Both the position numbers and the translations under genes were made by a program. This document shows, in pieces, positions 25,972-35,900 of a stretch of DNA of 52,310 bases. The notes under the pieces were generated by a model. That model did no database searches. It saw nothing but the letters and a program-made list of their open reading frames with translations, and was not told the origin of the DNA. This stretch comes from Gemmatimonadota bacterium (GTDB taxonomy: Bacteria > Gemmatimonadota > Gemmatimonadetes > Gemmatimonadales > Gemmatimonadaceae): NCBI GenBank assembly GCA_028287345.1, contig JAQBPV010000189.1, positions 1 through 52,310 of the forward strand, written 5' to 3'. The stretch's first letter is position 1. The number at the start of each line of letters is the position of its first letter.

Positions 25972-27291
25972 ATGATCCGTTCGCCGAACTCCGCGTCACA
26001 GCAGCTGGATGACATCCAGCGCAGCGCATTCGAGTACTTCCTTCGCGAGTCGAACGAGACGAGCGGACTCGTGCGGGACAAGAATCAAGGCGGCGCGCCT
26101 GCAAGCATCGCTGCCACCGGGCTCGCGCTGACCAACTACCCAGTGGGCGTGGAACGAGGCTTCGTCAGCCGCGCCGAGGCGGCCAGACGGACGTTGGCGA
26201 CGCTCCGTTTTTTCTGGCAGAGCAAGCAGGGCTCCCAACCCGACGCGACGGGACACCGTGGGTTCTACTACCACTTCCTCGACATGGAGACCGGCGCGCG
26301 CGCATGGCACTCCGAGTTGTCGACGATCGATTCCGCGCTTCTGCTGGGCGGCATGCTGACGGCTGCGACATACTTTGGCGGAGAGATTCGCGACCTCGCC
26401 GAAGCGTTGTATGCGCGCGTCGATTGGCGGTGGGCGCAGAACCGCGGCGCGACGGTGACACACGGGTGGAAGCCGCGGAGAGGATTCCTCCGCTATCGCT
26501 GGCAAGGTTACGACGAGGCGATGTTGCTCTACGTCCTCGGACTCGGCTCACCCACGCACGCGCTGCCACCTGAGAGCTATCAGGCCTGGGCGTCGACGTA
26601 CGAGTGGAAGTCCGTGTACGACATCGAGTACCTCTACGCGGGGCCGCTCTTCACACATCAACTCTCGCACGTCTGGATCGACTTCCGCGCGATCCAGGAT
26701 GACTTCATGCGCGAGCGCGGCATCGACTACTTCGAGAACAGCCGGCGCGCCACGCTCGTGCAGCAGCAGTACGGGATCCGGAATCCCAATGGCTTCGCGC
26801 ACTATGGTGAATTGTGCTGGGGCATGTCGGCGAGTGAGGGACCGGGCAACGTCACGCGCACCATCGATGGGATCAAGCGTCGCTTCTTCAACTACGCGGC
26901 GCGCGGAGTGCCTCACGGACCCGACGACGGAACGATCGCGCCCTGGTCGGTAGTGGCGTCGCTGCCCTTCGCGCCGGAGATCACGATACCGACGATACTC
27001 GACTTCATGCGATGGCAGCGCGTTGGCGAGCATGAATATGGATTCAAGGCGGCGTTCAATCCAACCTTTCCCGATCCTGGCGGACTGCCGAATGGGTGGG
27101 TATCACCTTGGCACGTCGGCATCAACGAAGGACCGATCGTCGCCATGATCGAGAACTACAAGACGGGACTGGTATGGCAGTTGATGCGCGAATGCCCCTA
27201 TGTCGTTTCCGGTCTGCGATCGGCCGGATTCAGTGGAGGATGGCTTGACGCAACTCAGGCCAGCTCCGCGTCGATTCGCAGCAGCGCCTGA
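25972..27291 (+). CDS. Glucoamylase-like (PF10091/GH144-type) glycan hydrolase
   Basis: 439 residues of an (alpha/alpha)6-barrel. Motifs of the family are LDDIQRSAFEYFLRE, GLVRDKN, SIAATGLALTNYPVGVERGF, RAWHSELSTIDSALLLGGML, LRYRWQGYDEAMLLYVLGLGSP, FTHQLSHVWIDFR, YGELCWGMSASEGPG and VGINEGPIVAMIENYKTGLVW. Characterised relatives (GH144) hydrolyse beta-1,2-glucans such as sophorooligosaccharides or cyclic glucans. No signal peptide is found and an in-frame TGA at 25933 rules out an upstream extension, so the enzyme appears cytoplasmic or uses another route, which is odd for the family. The last 37 bases overlap the convergent M20 gene. Confidence 0.88.
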   Translation: MIRSPNSASQQLDDIQRSAFEYFLRESNETSGLVRDKNQGGAPASIAATGLALTNYPVGVERGFVSRAEAARRTLATLRFFWQSKQGSQPDATGHRGFYYHFLDMETGARAWHSELSTIDSALLLGGMLTAATYFGGEIRDLAEALYARVDWRWAQNRGATVTHGWKPRRGFLRYRWQGYDEAMLLYVLGLGSPTHALPPESYQAWASTYEWKSVYDIEYLYAGPLFTHQLSHVWIDFRAIQDDFMRERGIDYFENSRRATLVQQQYGIRNPNGFAHYGELCWGMSASEGPGNVTRTIDGIKRRFFNYAARGVPHGPDDGTIAPWSVVASLPFAPEITIPTILDFMRWQRVGEHEYGFKAAFNPTFPDPGGLPNGWVSPWHVGINEGPIVAMIENYKTGLVWQLMRECPYVVSGLRSAGFSGGWLDATQASSASIRSSA

Positions 27292-28586
27292 AGGAGCACG
27301 TTCGCGCCGTTCTCGATGTCTGCCGGACGACTGAACTCCGTCGGCGCGTGGCTGATCCCTTTCACACTCGGTACGAAGATCATCCCGGCCGGCCCGATGC
27401 GCGCCATCTCCTGTGCGTCGTGTCCAGCGCCGCTCGGCATCGCGCGCGTCGTGAGTCCCAGCTCGCGCGCCGACTTCTCGATCGCGGCTCGCATGCGAGG
27501 ATCGGTTGGTGCAGGATGGTTCACGTTCGTCGGCTTGAAGGAGAACGTCGTGCCGTTCTGCCTGCCGATCTTCTTTGCCTCGGCGCTGATCTCGTCGAAG
27601 AGCGCGTGGATCTTTGCCTCGTCGAGATCCCGCAGTTCGAGAGAGAGTACGACTTTGCCCGGAATGACATTCGGCGCGCCAGGTGACGCCGAGATGCGCC
27701 CGACCGTGCCGACCTGACGTCCGGGCTTCGATGTGACGACGCGATTCACCATGAGCGTGAACTTCGCGGCGGCCAGCATCGCGTCCTGACGACGATTCAT
27801 CGGCGTCGTGCCCGCGTGGTTCGCGAAACCGTCGATCGTGACATCCCACCAGAAGAGGCCGACGATGCCTTGCACGATCCCGATGTCGGTCTTCGTCTCG
27901 TCGAGGATGCCGCCCTGCTCGATGTGCAACTCGATGTACGCGGCGATGTCTCCCGTGTTGCGCTTCGCTTCGCCGATGCGCTTCGGATCGCCGCCGAGGA
28001 ATGCGATACCATCACCGATGGTCTTGCCGCTGCGGCTCGGCAGTGCAAGGGACTGTTCGGTCAGTTCGCCGATCATCGCGCGACTTCCTGCGACACCGCC
28101 CTCCTCGTTCTGGAAGATCACGAGCTCGAACGGGTGTCGTGTCGTAACGTGATTCTCCTCGAGCACGCGCATCACCTCGAGCGCGCCCATGGAGCCGACG
28201 TCGCCATCGTAGTTGCCGCCTTCGGGAACGGAGTCGATGTGAGAGCCGAAGAGGATCGGCTTGCGGGCCGTATCAGCCCCCGCGCGTCGCGCGATGATGT
28301 TGCCCGCGGCGTCGATCTGTGGGCGTACGCCTGTTTCGCGCAGAAGACCGATCACCCACTCGCGTGCCTGCTTGTCGACGTCCGAGTAGGCGAGCCGGGT
28401 GACGCCGCCCTGCGGATTGCGACCGAACGCGGAGAGCGTGGTGAGGCTCGCGTTGAGACGCGCGCCGTTGACACGCAGTGGTGCGCGCAAGAGCGGAGGC
28501 ACGGCCCACGCGCCTCGTGGCAGCGCGACCGATACGCCCGCAAGCCCGATAAGGGTGAGCATCTCACGCCGCGTCAGCTCCGCCAT
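27255..28586 (-). CDS. Tat-exported M20-family hydrolase (N-carbamoyl-amino-acid/allantoate amidohydrolase-like)
   Basis: 443 residues from the ATG at 28586, preceded by AAGGAG. The leader MAELTRREMLTLIGLAGVSV has a twin-arginine-like start. Metal-binding motifs are GSHIDSVPEGGNYDGDVG (His, Asp), FQNEEGGVAGSRAM (Glu-Glu), YIELHIEQGG (His) and SGAGHDAQEMARIGP. The lid domain shows FANHAGTTPMNRRQDAM. The set matches the UAA/allantoate amidohydrolase and hydantoin-utilisation HyuC branch of M20, which releases ammonia or CO2 from carbamoyl amino acids. Export is unusual for that branch, suggesting use of external ureides or peptides. Convergent overlap of 37 bases with the GH144-like gene. Confidence 0.88.
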   Translation of the reverse strand: MAELTRREMLTLIGLAGVSVALPRGAWAVPPLLRAPLRVNGARLNASLTTLSAFGRNPQGGVTRLAYSDVDKQAREWVIGLLRETGVRPQIDAAGNIIARRAGADTARKPILFGSHIDSVPEGGNYDGDVGSMGALEVMRVLEENHVTTRHPFELVIFQNEEGGVAGSRAMIGELTEQSLALPSRSGKTIGDGIAFLGGDPKRIGEAKRNTGDIAAYIELHIEQGGILDETKTDIGIVQGIVGLFWWDVTIDGFANHAGTTPMNRRQDAMLAAAKFTLMVNRVVTSKPGRQVGTVGRISASPGAPNVIPGKVVLSLELRDLDEAKIHALFDEISAEAKKIGRQNGTTFSFKPTNVNHPAPTDPRMRAAIEKSARELGLTTRAMPSGAGHDAQEMARIGPAGMIFVPSVKGISHAPTEFSRPADIENGANVLLQALLRIDAELA

Positions 28587-28697
28587 CAGTCGTCTCCTTG
28601 GTGATTCGTCAGGAATTGTCCGGGCAAGGTAATTTGCCGTGCGACTCGACCCCAACTGCCTGGCTCCCGTGGGCGAAGGAGAAGAGGCCAACGCAAG

Positions 28698-28730
28698 AGG
28701 ACCTGCCCTTCCCCGGGAAAGGCAGGTCCT
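28698..28730 (-). terminator. Stem-loop after the trypsin-like protease gene
   Basis: AGGACCTGCC (28698-28707) pairs perfectly with GGCAGGTCCT (28721-28730), 13-base loop, 20 bases beyond the protease stop at 28751. It separates the protease from the M20 gene on the same strand. The plus-strand flank is T-rich (TCTTACTTC); the minus-strand flank is less so. Confidence 0.65.
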
Positions 28731-28750
28731 TCTTACTTCATTGCCGCCGG

Positions 28751-29578
28751 CTACTTCAGGTATTTCCCCACGAATGCGAGGACGTCATTCCGATCCATCC
28801 GGAACACTCCGCCCGTGCCGCCGCAGCTCCCGTTGAGGCCAAACGACGTCACACCCGCCACGACGTTCGTGGCCCCGAGGTAGTTCGGACCGCCGGAATC
28901 ACCAAAGCACGTGCCCCCAGTGGAGGCATTATTCGAGAGAAGCAGCGAACCGATGCCGGTGAAGCCCGTGTTGATCTGGATCAGATGCGGGACCGCGCTC
29001 TCGCGAATGAGGTCGTCCTGCACGAACACGGGGTTGACGCGCTGCAACCCATAGCCGACAGCCGTGAACGTCGTACTGCTCCTCGGCTTGAGCGCATCGA
29101 GCTGGTCGACAGACGGCAGGCGACCGTACGCGCTCGCAGGGATGTTGATCGCGGTCTTCAGCTCGATGACGCCGACGTCGTGCAGGTAGAACGCGGCTTC
29201 CGTGAACTGCGGATGCGAGTGCCACGCCCGGGCCTCGACCGTGTTCGGGCCCGGGTACGGATAGTTGTTGTTGCCGTTCTCGACGTCCGACTCGGTGAAG
29301 ACCCGCATCCCGGAGAACTCGCCTGGCTCGCCGGCACAATGACCCGCGGTGAGGACGATCCTGGGCGCTATGAGCGTGCCGGTGCAGCGGAACGCCGGAC
29401 TCCCTCCGATGTCCATGATGATGAGCACCACCGCCGGATGGGCGGAGCCGTCGAGCGTGCCGTTCGTGATGCGGCTCGGTGTCGATGGGGCAAGCGGCGA
29501 TGTGGTCGTGGTTCGCTCGCATGCGGCGAGCAGGAGTACCGTGGCGACCGCCGCCAGCGACAGCAGGGACTTGCGCAT
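28751..29578 (-). CDS. Trypsin-like serine protease, lipoprotein
   Basis: 275 residues. The leader KSLLSLAAVATVLLLAAC has a lipobox, so the enzyme should be anchored in the envelope. The S1 catalytic triad is complete: LTAGHC (His), HDVGVIELK (Asp) and GTCFGDSGGP (Ser). The S1-pocket region VVAGVTSFGLNGSCGGTGG and a short C-terminal helix (DVLAFVGKYL) are also normal. Residues ITNGTLDGSAHPAVV near the start of the mature chain could be the activation site. It is monocistronic, with a terminator behind it, and probably digests external protein. Confidence 0.92.
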   Translation of the reverse strand: MRKSLLSLAAVATVLLLAACERTTTTSPLAPSTPSRITNGTLDGSAHPAVVLIIMDIGGSPAFRCTGTLIAPRIVLTAGHCAGEPGEFSGMRVFTESDVENGNNNYPYPGPNTVEARAWHSHPQFTEAAFYLHDVGVIELKTAINIPASAYGRLPSVDQLDALKPRSSTTFTAVGYGLQRVNPVFVQDDLIRESAVPHLIQINTGFTGIGSLLLSNNASTGGTCFGDSGGPNYLGATNVVAGVTSFGLNGSCGGTGGVFRMDRNDVLAFVGKYLK

Positions 29579-29744
29579 GAGACCTCGCTCGGATGAGTAC
29601 TTCGACGGCGGTGCGTTGATTCGTTTGACTATACGATCAACTGGGAGCGCCGGCTAGCACCGCTCTACTGCCCAGGCAGGGTCCCGCATGCATTCGGTGT
29701 CGTCAGTGTCCAGCCGCTTGGATCCAACCCCGCGGCCCCGGCCG

Positions 29745-30395
29745 TCACGTTCGCCGGTTGCCGCCGTACTGGGCATCCATGGGCGTGAAGTAGCGTACCA
29801 TCATCCGCTGCAGCTCGCGCATCATCCCGCGGCGCAATTCGGCGTCGGCAAGACGCGCGTCCTCGAGGACGTTGTTCACGACCGTCACGCTGATGCGCGC
29901 CGCAAGCTCCCGCTCCTTCTTGGGCATGCGCGGCAACCGTGCGGCCAGAAACAGTTTCACCTGACCGACGATGACGCGCTCCATCTCCTCGTAGGCCTGC
30001 TTACCGAGCACGTCGCGGCAGCTCGCGTCGTACACCGCGGTAAACGCGGGGCGCTCCTCCATGAGATTGACCTGATTCATCACGATCCGCTCGAACAGCT
30101 TCTCGAGCGGCATATGCACGGCCGCCGGCGGCATCGCCTTGGCATTCACCGCCTCGATGATGGCCGTGAAGCGCAGCGCGAGTGCCTGCACGATGGCGTC
30201 CTTGCTCGGAAAGAAATGGTAGAGCGACCCCACCGACGCGCCGGCACGCTCGGCTATCGCACTCGTCGTGGCGGCATCGAGCCCGTGCTCCGCGATTACA
30301 GCCTCCGCGGCGTCGAGAATCTCCTCGACCCGCTTCTGACCGCGCGACTGCTGGGGCACGCGCGTGAACCGTGCTGCTGCTTCCGCTGATTTCAT
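29745..30395 (-). CDS. TetR-family repressor of the adjacent efflux operon
   Basis: 216 residues. The N-terminal helix-turn-helix is typical: RVEEILDAAEAVIAEHG, TTSAIAERAGASVGSLYHFFPSKDAIVQAL. The C-terminal ligand domain is less conserved (ERIVMNQVNLMEERPAFTAVYDAS). The gene is divergent from the TolC-MFP-RND operon with a 123-base gap holding two near-identical dyads, one over the promoter, so it very likely represses the pump until a ligand binds. Autoregulation is also likely since the sites lie between both starts. Confidence 0.92.
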   Translation of the reverse strand: MKSAEAAARFTRVPQQSRGQKRVEEILDAAEAVIAEHGLDAATTSAIAERAGASVGSLYHFFPSKDAIVQALALRFTAIIEAVNAKAMPPAAVHMPLEKLFERIVMNQVNLMEERPAFTAVYDASCRDVLGKQAYEEMERVIVGQVKLFLAARLPRMPKKERELAARISVTVVNNVLEDARLADAELRRGMMRELQRMMVRYFTPMDAQYGGNRRT

Positions 30396-30431
30396 GCGAG
30401 ATCGTTGGATGTCGGAGATTTGAAGCCGGCA

Positions 30432-30459
30432 TTGACAACTAGAAAGCTTGCTCTAGTAT
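30432..30459 (+). promoter_or_regulatory. Efflux operon promoter
   Basis: A consensus -35 TTGACA (30432-30437) and TAGTAT (30454-30459) are 16 bases apart, giving a start near 30466 and a leader of about 50 bases before the TolC-like gene. Operator 1 fills the whole spacer. Confidence 0.7.
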
Positions 30460-30490
30460 TGCCACACCCAAACTAGAGTCGTTGCTCTAG
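30437..30490. promoter_or_regulatory. Twin TetR operators
   Basis: Two 20-base sites, 30437-30456 and 30471-30490, share 16 positions: AACTAGA at the left and TTGCTCTAG at the right. Each is a dyad; the second has perfect CTAGAG/CTCTAG arms. They are 34 bases apart, about three helical turns. The first covers the promoter and the second lies just past the predicted start, a layout for strong repression. Confidence 0.7.
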
Positions 30491-30518
30491 ATAGACAAGC
30501 CTTTGCTCCGGTCATACG

Positions 30519-31886
30519 ATGACACGTCGCCGCCTCGAGGGTCGCGGACTCCTGCGGATCGCCGCAGCCGCGCTCGTGTGCACTGCCCCACCAGTCGGCG
30601 CGCAGCAGTCGCTCGATGCGCTCGTCGCCGACGCGCTGCGCGACAACCTCACGCGACGTCAGGAGCAGTTCGCCGCCAGCCGCGCGGAAGCGCAGGTGGG
30701 CGAAGCACGCGGGAGGTTCCTCCCCTCGATCACCGTCAATGCGCGCTATTCGTCGACGTCGGGCAATGTCGTGGACCTGGGTTCGCTCATCAACCCCGCG
30801 TTTCGGGCGCTCAATCAGCTCACGAACTCGACATCCTTCCCCACGGATCTCAACCTGCGGCTTCCGCAGACGCAGGAGACCACGATCCGTTTTGCCCAAC
30901 CGATCTTCCAGCCGGCGCTCGTCGCGGCATATCACATCTCGACCAACCTCCGCGACGCACAAGACGCACAGCGCGACGCGGTGACGCGACAGATCGCCCT
31001 CGAGGTGCGCACCGCCTACCTGACCGCCGTCAAGGCACGACGAGTGGTGGAGATCTATGCGTCCGCCGTTCCGCTGGTGGACGAGAATCTTCGGCTCGCC
31101 GAGAAGCTCAACGCCGCCGGGAAGGCGACGCCCGACGTAATCTTCCGCGCGCGCGCGGAGCGCAGCGACGTGCTCCAGAAACAGTCTGACGCCAATCGTC
31201 AGGCGGCGTCCGCGGCCGAGTACCTGAACCTGCTCCTCGAGCGGCCGCTCGACAGCGCGCTGCCCAGCGTACCCGACGACGCGCTCGGCATCGACTCACT
31301 GCCGACACTCGCCGCGGCACTGGTCCACGCTAATTCGACGCGCGAGGAACTTCGCCAACTGCACGCCGCGCGCGGTGCGAGCACCGCGCAGAGGCGACTT
31401 GCCCAAGCGGCGTTCTTCCCGACGGTCGCGCTGGCCGTGGACTACGGTGTGCAGGGCAGCCGGTACCGGATCGCGCGCGATGCCGATTTCGCGATCACGT
31501 CGCTCGTGCTGAGCTGGAACGTGTTCAATGGCTCGCAGGACAGGGCACGTGTGGAGCAAGCATCGTTCGAGACGCAGCGGGTCGAGGCGCAGGCGACGCT
31601 CGCCGCGCGCCAGATCGAGCTTCAGGTGCGCACCGCATGGGCGGCGGCGAACGTCGCGCGCGACGCGATCCGCACCGCGGGCGACCGCGTCGAATCGTCG
31701 CGGCGTGCGTTCGATCTCACGCGCCGGCGATACGAGCAGGGACTCGCGAATCAGCTCGAGCTCATCGACGCACGCTCGGCCCTCACCAACGCCGAGCTCA
31801 ATCGTGTCCTCACCACCTTCGACTACTACCTGCGTCGCGTGGAGCTCGATCGCGCGGCCGCACTCTACCCGCGGACCATCGACTGA
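30519..31886 (+). CDS. TolC-family outer-membrane efflux protein
   Basis: 455 residues with a signal peptide (RIAAAALVCTAPPVGAQQ). The two tandem outer-membrane-efflux-protein repeats are visible as long helices: LVADALRDNLTRRQEQFAASRAEAQVGEARGRFLP and, in the second half, LRQLHAARGASTAQRRLAQAAFFP. Beta-strand pieces such as SITVNARYSS and TVALAVDYG follow each. It forms the trimeric exit duct of a tripartite pump. It is first of a three-gene operon; its stop overlaps the adaptor start (TGATG). No strong ribosome site precedes the ATG. Confidence 0.9.
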   Translation: MTRRRLEGRGLLRIAAAALVCTAPPVGAQQSLDALVADALRDNLTRRQEQFAASRAEAQVGEARGRFLPSITVNARYSSTSGNVVDLGSLINPAFRALNQLTNSTSFPTDLNLRLPQTQETTIRFAQPIFQPALVAAYHISTNLRDAQDAQRDAVTRQIALEVRTAYLTAVKARRVVEIYASAVPLVDENLRLAEKLNAAGKATPDVIFRARAERSDVLQKQSDANRQAASAAEYLNLLLERPLDSALPSVPDDALGIDSLPTLAAALVHANSTREELRQLHAARGASTAQRRLAQAAFFPTVALAVDYGVQGSRYRIARDADFAITSLVLSWNVFNGSQDRARVEQASFETQRVEAQATLAARQIELQVRTAWAAANVARDAIRTAGDRVESSRRAFDLTRRRYEQGLANQLELIDARSALTNAELNRVLTTFDYYLRRVELDRAAALYPRTID

Positions 31887-32944
31887 TGCGCCTCTCCTCG
31901 TTCGTCACGGCGGCCGCGGTGGCGCTTACCGCGTGTGGATCCGGCAGCACACCGCAGGTGTCGGCCGGTGTCGCGGCGGTTGCGGTGGAAGTCGGCAGCC
32001 TCGACTGGGCGACGTCGGCACCGGCCGTCGTCGCTGTCGGCACGCTTGGCGCCAAGGAGGAGATTCCGCTCGCCTTCAAGATCGGCGGTGTGGTGGCACG
32101 CGTGAATGCAGAGGCGGGTCGGTCGGTCCGTGCGGGTATGGTGCTCGCGGAGCTCGCGCAGAACGAGATCGCAGCGGAGGTCGAGAAGGCCACGCAAGGC
32201 CATGCGAAAGCCCAGCGCGATCTGGCGCGCGCCAAGTCGCTCTATCGCGATTCGGTCGCCACGCTCGAGCAGCTTCAGGATGCGACAACGGCGTTCGACA
32301 TCGCCGCATCCAATCTCAAGATCGCCGAGTTCAACCGGCAGTATTCGGTCGTCCGTGCGCCGTCGGATGGTGTGGTCTTACGTCGGCTGGTCGAGCCCAG
32401 CCAATTGGTGCAGGCGGGCGCTCCGGTCGTGTTCTTTCGCACCGACCGCCGCGGTCTCGTCATGCGCGCGGGTTTGCCGGATCGAGACGCCGTGCGCATC
32501 AAGCCCGGCGACGTGGCGATTGTGCGGTTCGATGCGTATCCCGGTGAGTCATTCGCGGGCCGCGTGGCCGAGGTGTCGGCATCCGCGACCACGGGTACAG
32601 GCACGTATGAAGTGGAAGTCGCGCTCGACGCGCGCGGACGTCAGCTCTCATCGGGTCTCGTCGGCCACATCGAGCTTGCACCGCGTGCGGGCACGCGCTC
32701 GCCACGTGTGCCCGTGGAAGCGCTGCTCGAAGCACAGGGGGATTCCGCCACCGTGTACGTGATCTCGCCCGACGCGAAGACGGCGCGCCGTCGCCGCGTG
32801 CTCGTCGGTGCGCTCGACGGCAACCGGGTCGCCATCCTTGGCGGCCTCGCGCCCGAGGACAAGGTGGTCACCGCCGGGGCGGCATGGCTTACCGACGGCG
32901 CGAAGGTGACCGTGGTGTCGAGCGCGGGCCGGAAGGATCGATGA
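31886..32944 (+). CDS. Periplasmic adaptor (membrane fusion protein), lipoprotein
   Basis: 352 residues from the ATG at 31886. The leader SSFVTAAAVALTAC has a lipobox. The HlyD/AcrA architecture is complete: lipoyl half (IGGVVARVNAEAGRSVRAGMVLAEL), alpha-hairpin (KATQGHAKAQRDLARAKSLY, LEQLQDATTAFDIAASNLKIA), second lipoyl half (YSVVRAPSDGVVLRRLVEPSQ), then beta-barrel and membrane-proximal domains. It bridges the RND pump and TolC. The ATG overlaps the TolC stop and its own stop overlaps the RND start, so all three are coupled. Confidence 0.92.
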   Translation: MRLSSFVTAAAVALTACGSGSTPQVSAGVAAVAVEVGSLDWATSAPAVVAVGTLGAKEEIPLAFKIGGVVARVNAEAGRSVRAGMVLAELAQNEIAAEVEKATQGHAKAQRDLARAKSLYRDSVATLEQLQDATTAFDIAASNLKIAEFNRQYSVVRAPSDGVVLRRLVEPSQLVQAGAPVVFFRTDRRGLVMRAGLPDRDAVRIKPGDVAIVRFDAYPGESFAGRVAEVSASATTGTGTYEVEVALDARGRQLSSGLVGHIELAPRAGTRSPRVPVEALLEAQGDSATVYVISPDAKTARRRRVLVGALDGNRVAILGGLAPEDKVVTAGAAWLTDGAKVTVVSSAGRKDR

Positions 32945-35900
32945 GCATTACTGCGTTTGCCGTGCGGAACCGGCAGTTCATGATCGTGGTGTTCATCGCG
33001 CTGCTCGCCATGGGCGTCGCATCGATCCTGGCCATTCCGCGCGCCGAAGATCCCTCATTCACCTTCCCCAACTTCACGGTGATCGCGGTGTATCCGGGCG
33101 CGAGCCCGGTCGATCTCGAGCAGTTGATCGTCGATCCGGTGGAGAAGCGAATTCGCGGGCTCGACGACGTACGCGACGTGAAGACGTCGATCGTGGACGG
33201 GCTTGCCGTGATAAGCGCCGAATTCGATTTCAGCGTCGATCCCGACAAGAAGTACGACGAGGTGGTGCGCGAGGTGAACGCGTTGCGCCCCTCGCTGCCG
33301 CAGGACATGGCGCGTCTCGACGTGATCAAGTCCAGCGCCGCCGACGTCAACGTCGTGCAGCTCGCGCTCGTCTCGGAGCTCGCGTCGTACGAGGAGCTCG
33401 ATCGGCAGGCACGCGAGCTGCGCGACGAATTGGAGCGCGTGCCGGGCGTGAAGCGGTCGCAGGTGTGGGCCTACCCGCGGCGCGAGGTGCGCGTCGCGAT
33501 CGACTTGGGCAAGCTCGCCGAGTTGCACATCCCGGTTGCGCAGGTGCTCGGCGCCATCGGTGGCGAGAGCGCGAACATTCCCGGCGGCGGCATCGACGCC
33601 GGCGGTCGCAAGTTCAACGTGAAGACGAGCGGCAGCTATCGCGACGTCGCGGAGGTGAAGGCGACGGTCATTGGCGGTGGCCACGGCGCGACCGTGCGCA
33701 TCGGTGACGTGGCCGATGTGCGATGGGCGTACGAGGAACAGTCGTCGCTTGCGCGGTTCGACGGCAAGCGCTCCGTCTGGGTCACCGCGAACATGAAGGA
33801 CGGCCAGAACATCGTGGCGGTCCGAAACGTCATCGTCGAGCGGCTCGACGCGTTCGAGAAGACCCTGCCCCGGTCGATTGCGCTCGGACGCGGCTTCGAC
33901 CAGTCGAAGAATGTACAGGCTCGGCTGACGCGGCTGCTGGAGGACTTCGGCATCGCGATCGTGCTCGTGCTGATCACTCTGCTCCCGCTCGGGTTTCGTG
34001 CCTCGGCCATCGTGATGGTCTCGATCCCCTTGTCGCTCGCCATTGGCGTGACGCTGCTGAACGCCACAGGCTTCACGATCAACCAGATCTCCATCGTCGG
34101 CTTCGTCATCGCGTTGGGGCTCCTGGTCGACGATTCGATCGTCGTCGTCGAGAACATCGCGCGGTTCATGCGCAGCGGATACAACCGCGTGGACGCGGCG
34201 ATCGCCGGCACGCAGCAGATCTTCGTCGCCGTACTCGGCACCACGGCCACGCTGATCTTCGCATTCGTGCCCATCGTCATGCTGCCCGAGGCATCGGGCA
34301 AATTCATTCGCGGGCTGCCGGTGGCCGTGATCTTCACCATCCTGGCATCGCTGCTCGTGTCGCTCACCGTGATTCCGTTTCTGGCGAGCCTGCTGCTCGA
34401 CGAACGAGAGAACGCGCATGGCAATGTCTTCCTTCGCTATCTCAATCGCGGCATCGAGCTGTCCTATTCACGCTTTCTGCACGTCGCACTGGCGCGGCCG
34501 TTGGCCACCGTGGCCATCGCGCTCGCGCTGTTCCTTGGATCACTGGCGCTCGTGCCGCGCATCGGTTTCTCGCTCTTCCCCAAGGCTGGCACTCCGCAGT
34601 TCCTGGTGACGATCGAGGGGCCCGAAGGCGCATCGCTCGCCGCTACCGACAGCGCTGTGCGTTTCGTCGAGCGCGTGCTCGGGGCGCGGCCGAGCGTGAC
34701 GCACACGTACGCAAACGTCGGGCGTGGCAATCCCCTCATCTACTACAACGTCTTCGAGAAGAATGAGAAGGCGTCGTACGGCGAGGTATTCGTATTGCTC
34801 GACCGCGTGACCACGGGCACGCCCGCGATGTTCGACAGCCTGCGCACCACTTTTGACCAGTATGCCGCAGCGCGCATCGTGTTGAAGGAGTTCGAGAATG
34901 GCCCGCCGATCGAAGCACCGATCGCGATCCGGATCAAGGGGAAGAATCTCGATACCTTGCGCGTTCTCGCGGCGCAGCTGGAGAAGACAATCGCTGGCGT
35001 TTCCGGCACACGATCGATCGGGAATCCCATTCGCGTGGCGCGCACCGATCTCAAGCTCGATGTTGATCGCGCCAAGGCCGGCCTGCTCGGCGTGCCGACA
35101 GTGGAGATCGATCGCACCGTGCGATTGGGCATCGCAGGACTCACCGCGGGGCGACTCCGCACGAGCGACGGGCAGGAGTACGACGTCACGGTACGCCTGC
35201 CGCGTGGCGAACGGCAGACCCTCGATGCACTCGACAAGACGTACGTGACGTCGGTCTCGGGGTCACTGATTCCGCTCAAGCAGGTGGCCGGGCTCTCGTT
35301 CGAGTCGTCGCCGCCGGTCATTCAGCACTTTGACGGCGAGCGGTCGGTGACAATTACATCGGATGTCGTGACCGGCTACAACACCAACGCCGTGACGCAG
35401 CAAATACTCGGCAGGCTCGCGAGTTGGACGCTTCCCGCTGGCTACACTCGTACGGCGGAAGGAGAGCTCCAGAGCCGGCAGCGCAGCTTCGGCGGTCTGG
35501 TCACGGCGATTCTCATCGCCGTGTTCGGCATTCTCGGTATTCTCGTGCTCGAGTTCAAGACCTTCCGCGGCATGCTCATCGTTGCCAGCGTCATCCCGCT
35601 CGGCGTCGTGGGCGGCATCGTCGCGCTGCTGCTGTCGGGCTATACGCTCTCGTTTACAGCAATGATCGGATTCGTGGCGCTGGTCGGCATCGAGATCAAG
35701 AACTCGATCCTGCTCGTGGATTTCACCAATCAGTTGCGCGAGGAGGGCTCCGGCCTTCAGGAAGCCATCGAGGAGGCGGGACGGATTCGATTCCTGCCCA
35801 TCGTACTCACGACGCTCACGGCAATCGGCGGTTTGTTGCCACTCGCATTACAGGGTTCCGGGCTTTACTCGCCACTCGCGTGGGTGATCATCGGGGGGCT

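Noticed and set aside
29579-29744. Possible tRNA or small RNA in the gap before the TetR gene
   Set aside because: No cloverleaf arms, CCA end or T-loop-like GTTCGA were found; the gap seems to hold only promoter and 3' flanking sequence.
33055-34419. 454-codon minus-strand frame inside the RND gene
   Set aside because: Asp/Arg/His-rich low-information translation antisense to a well conserved pump.
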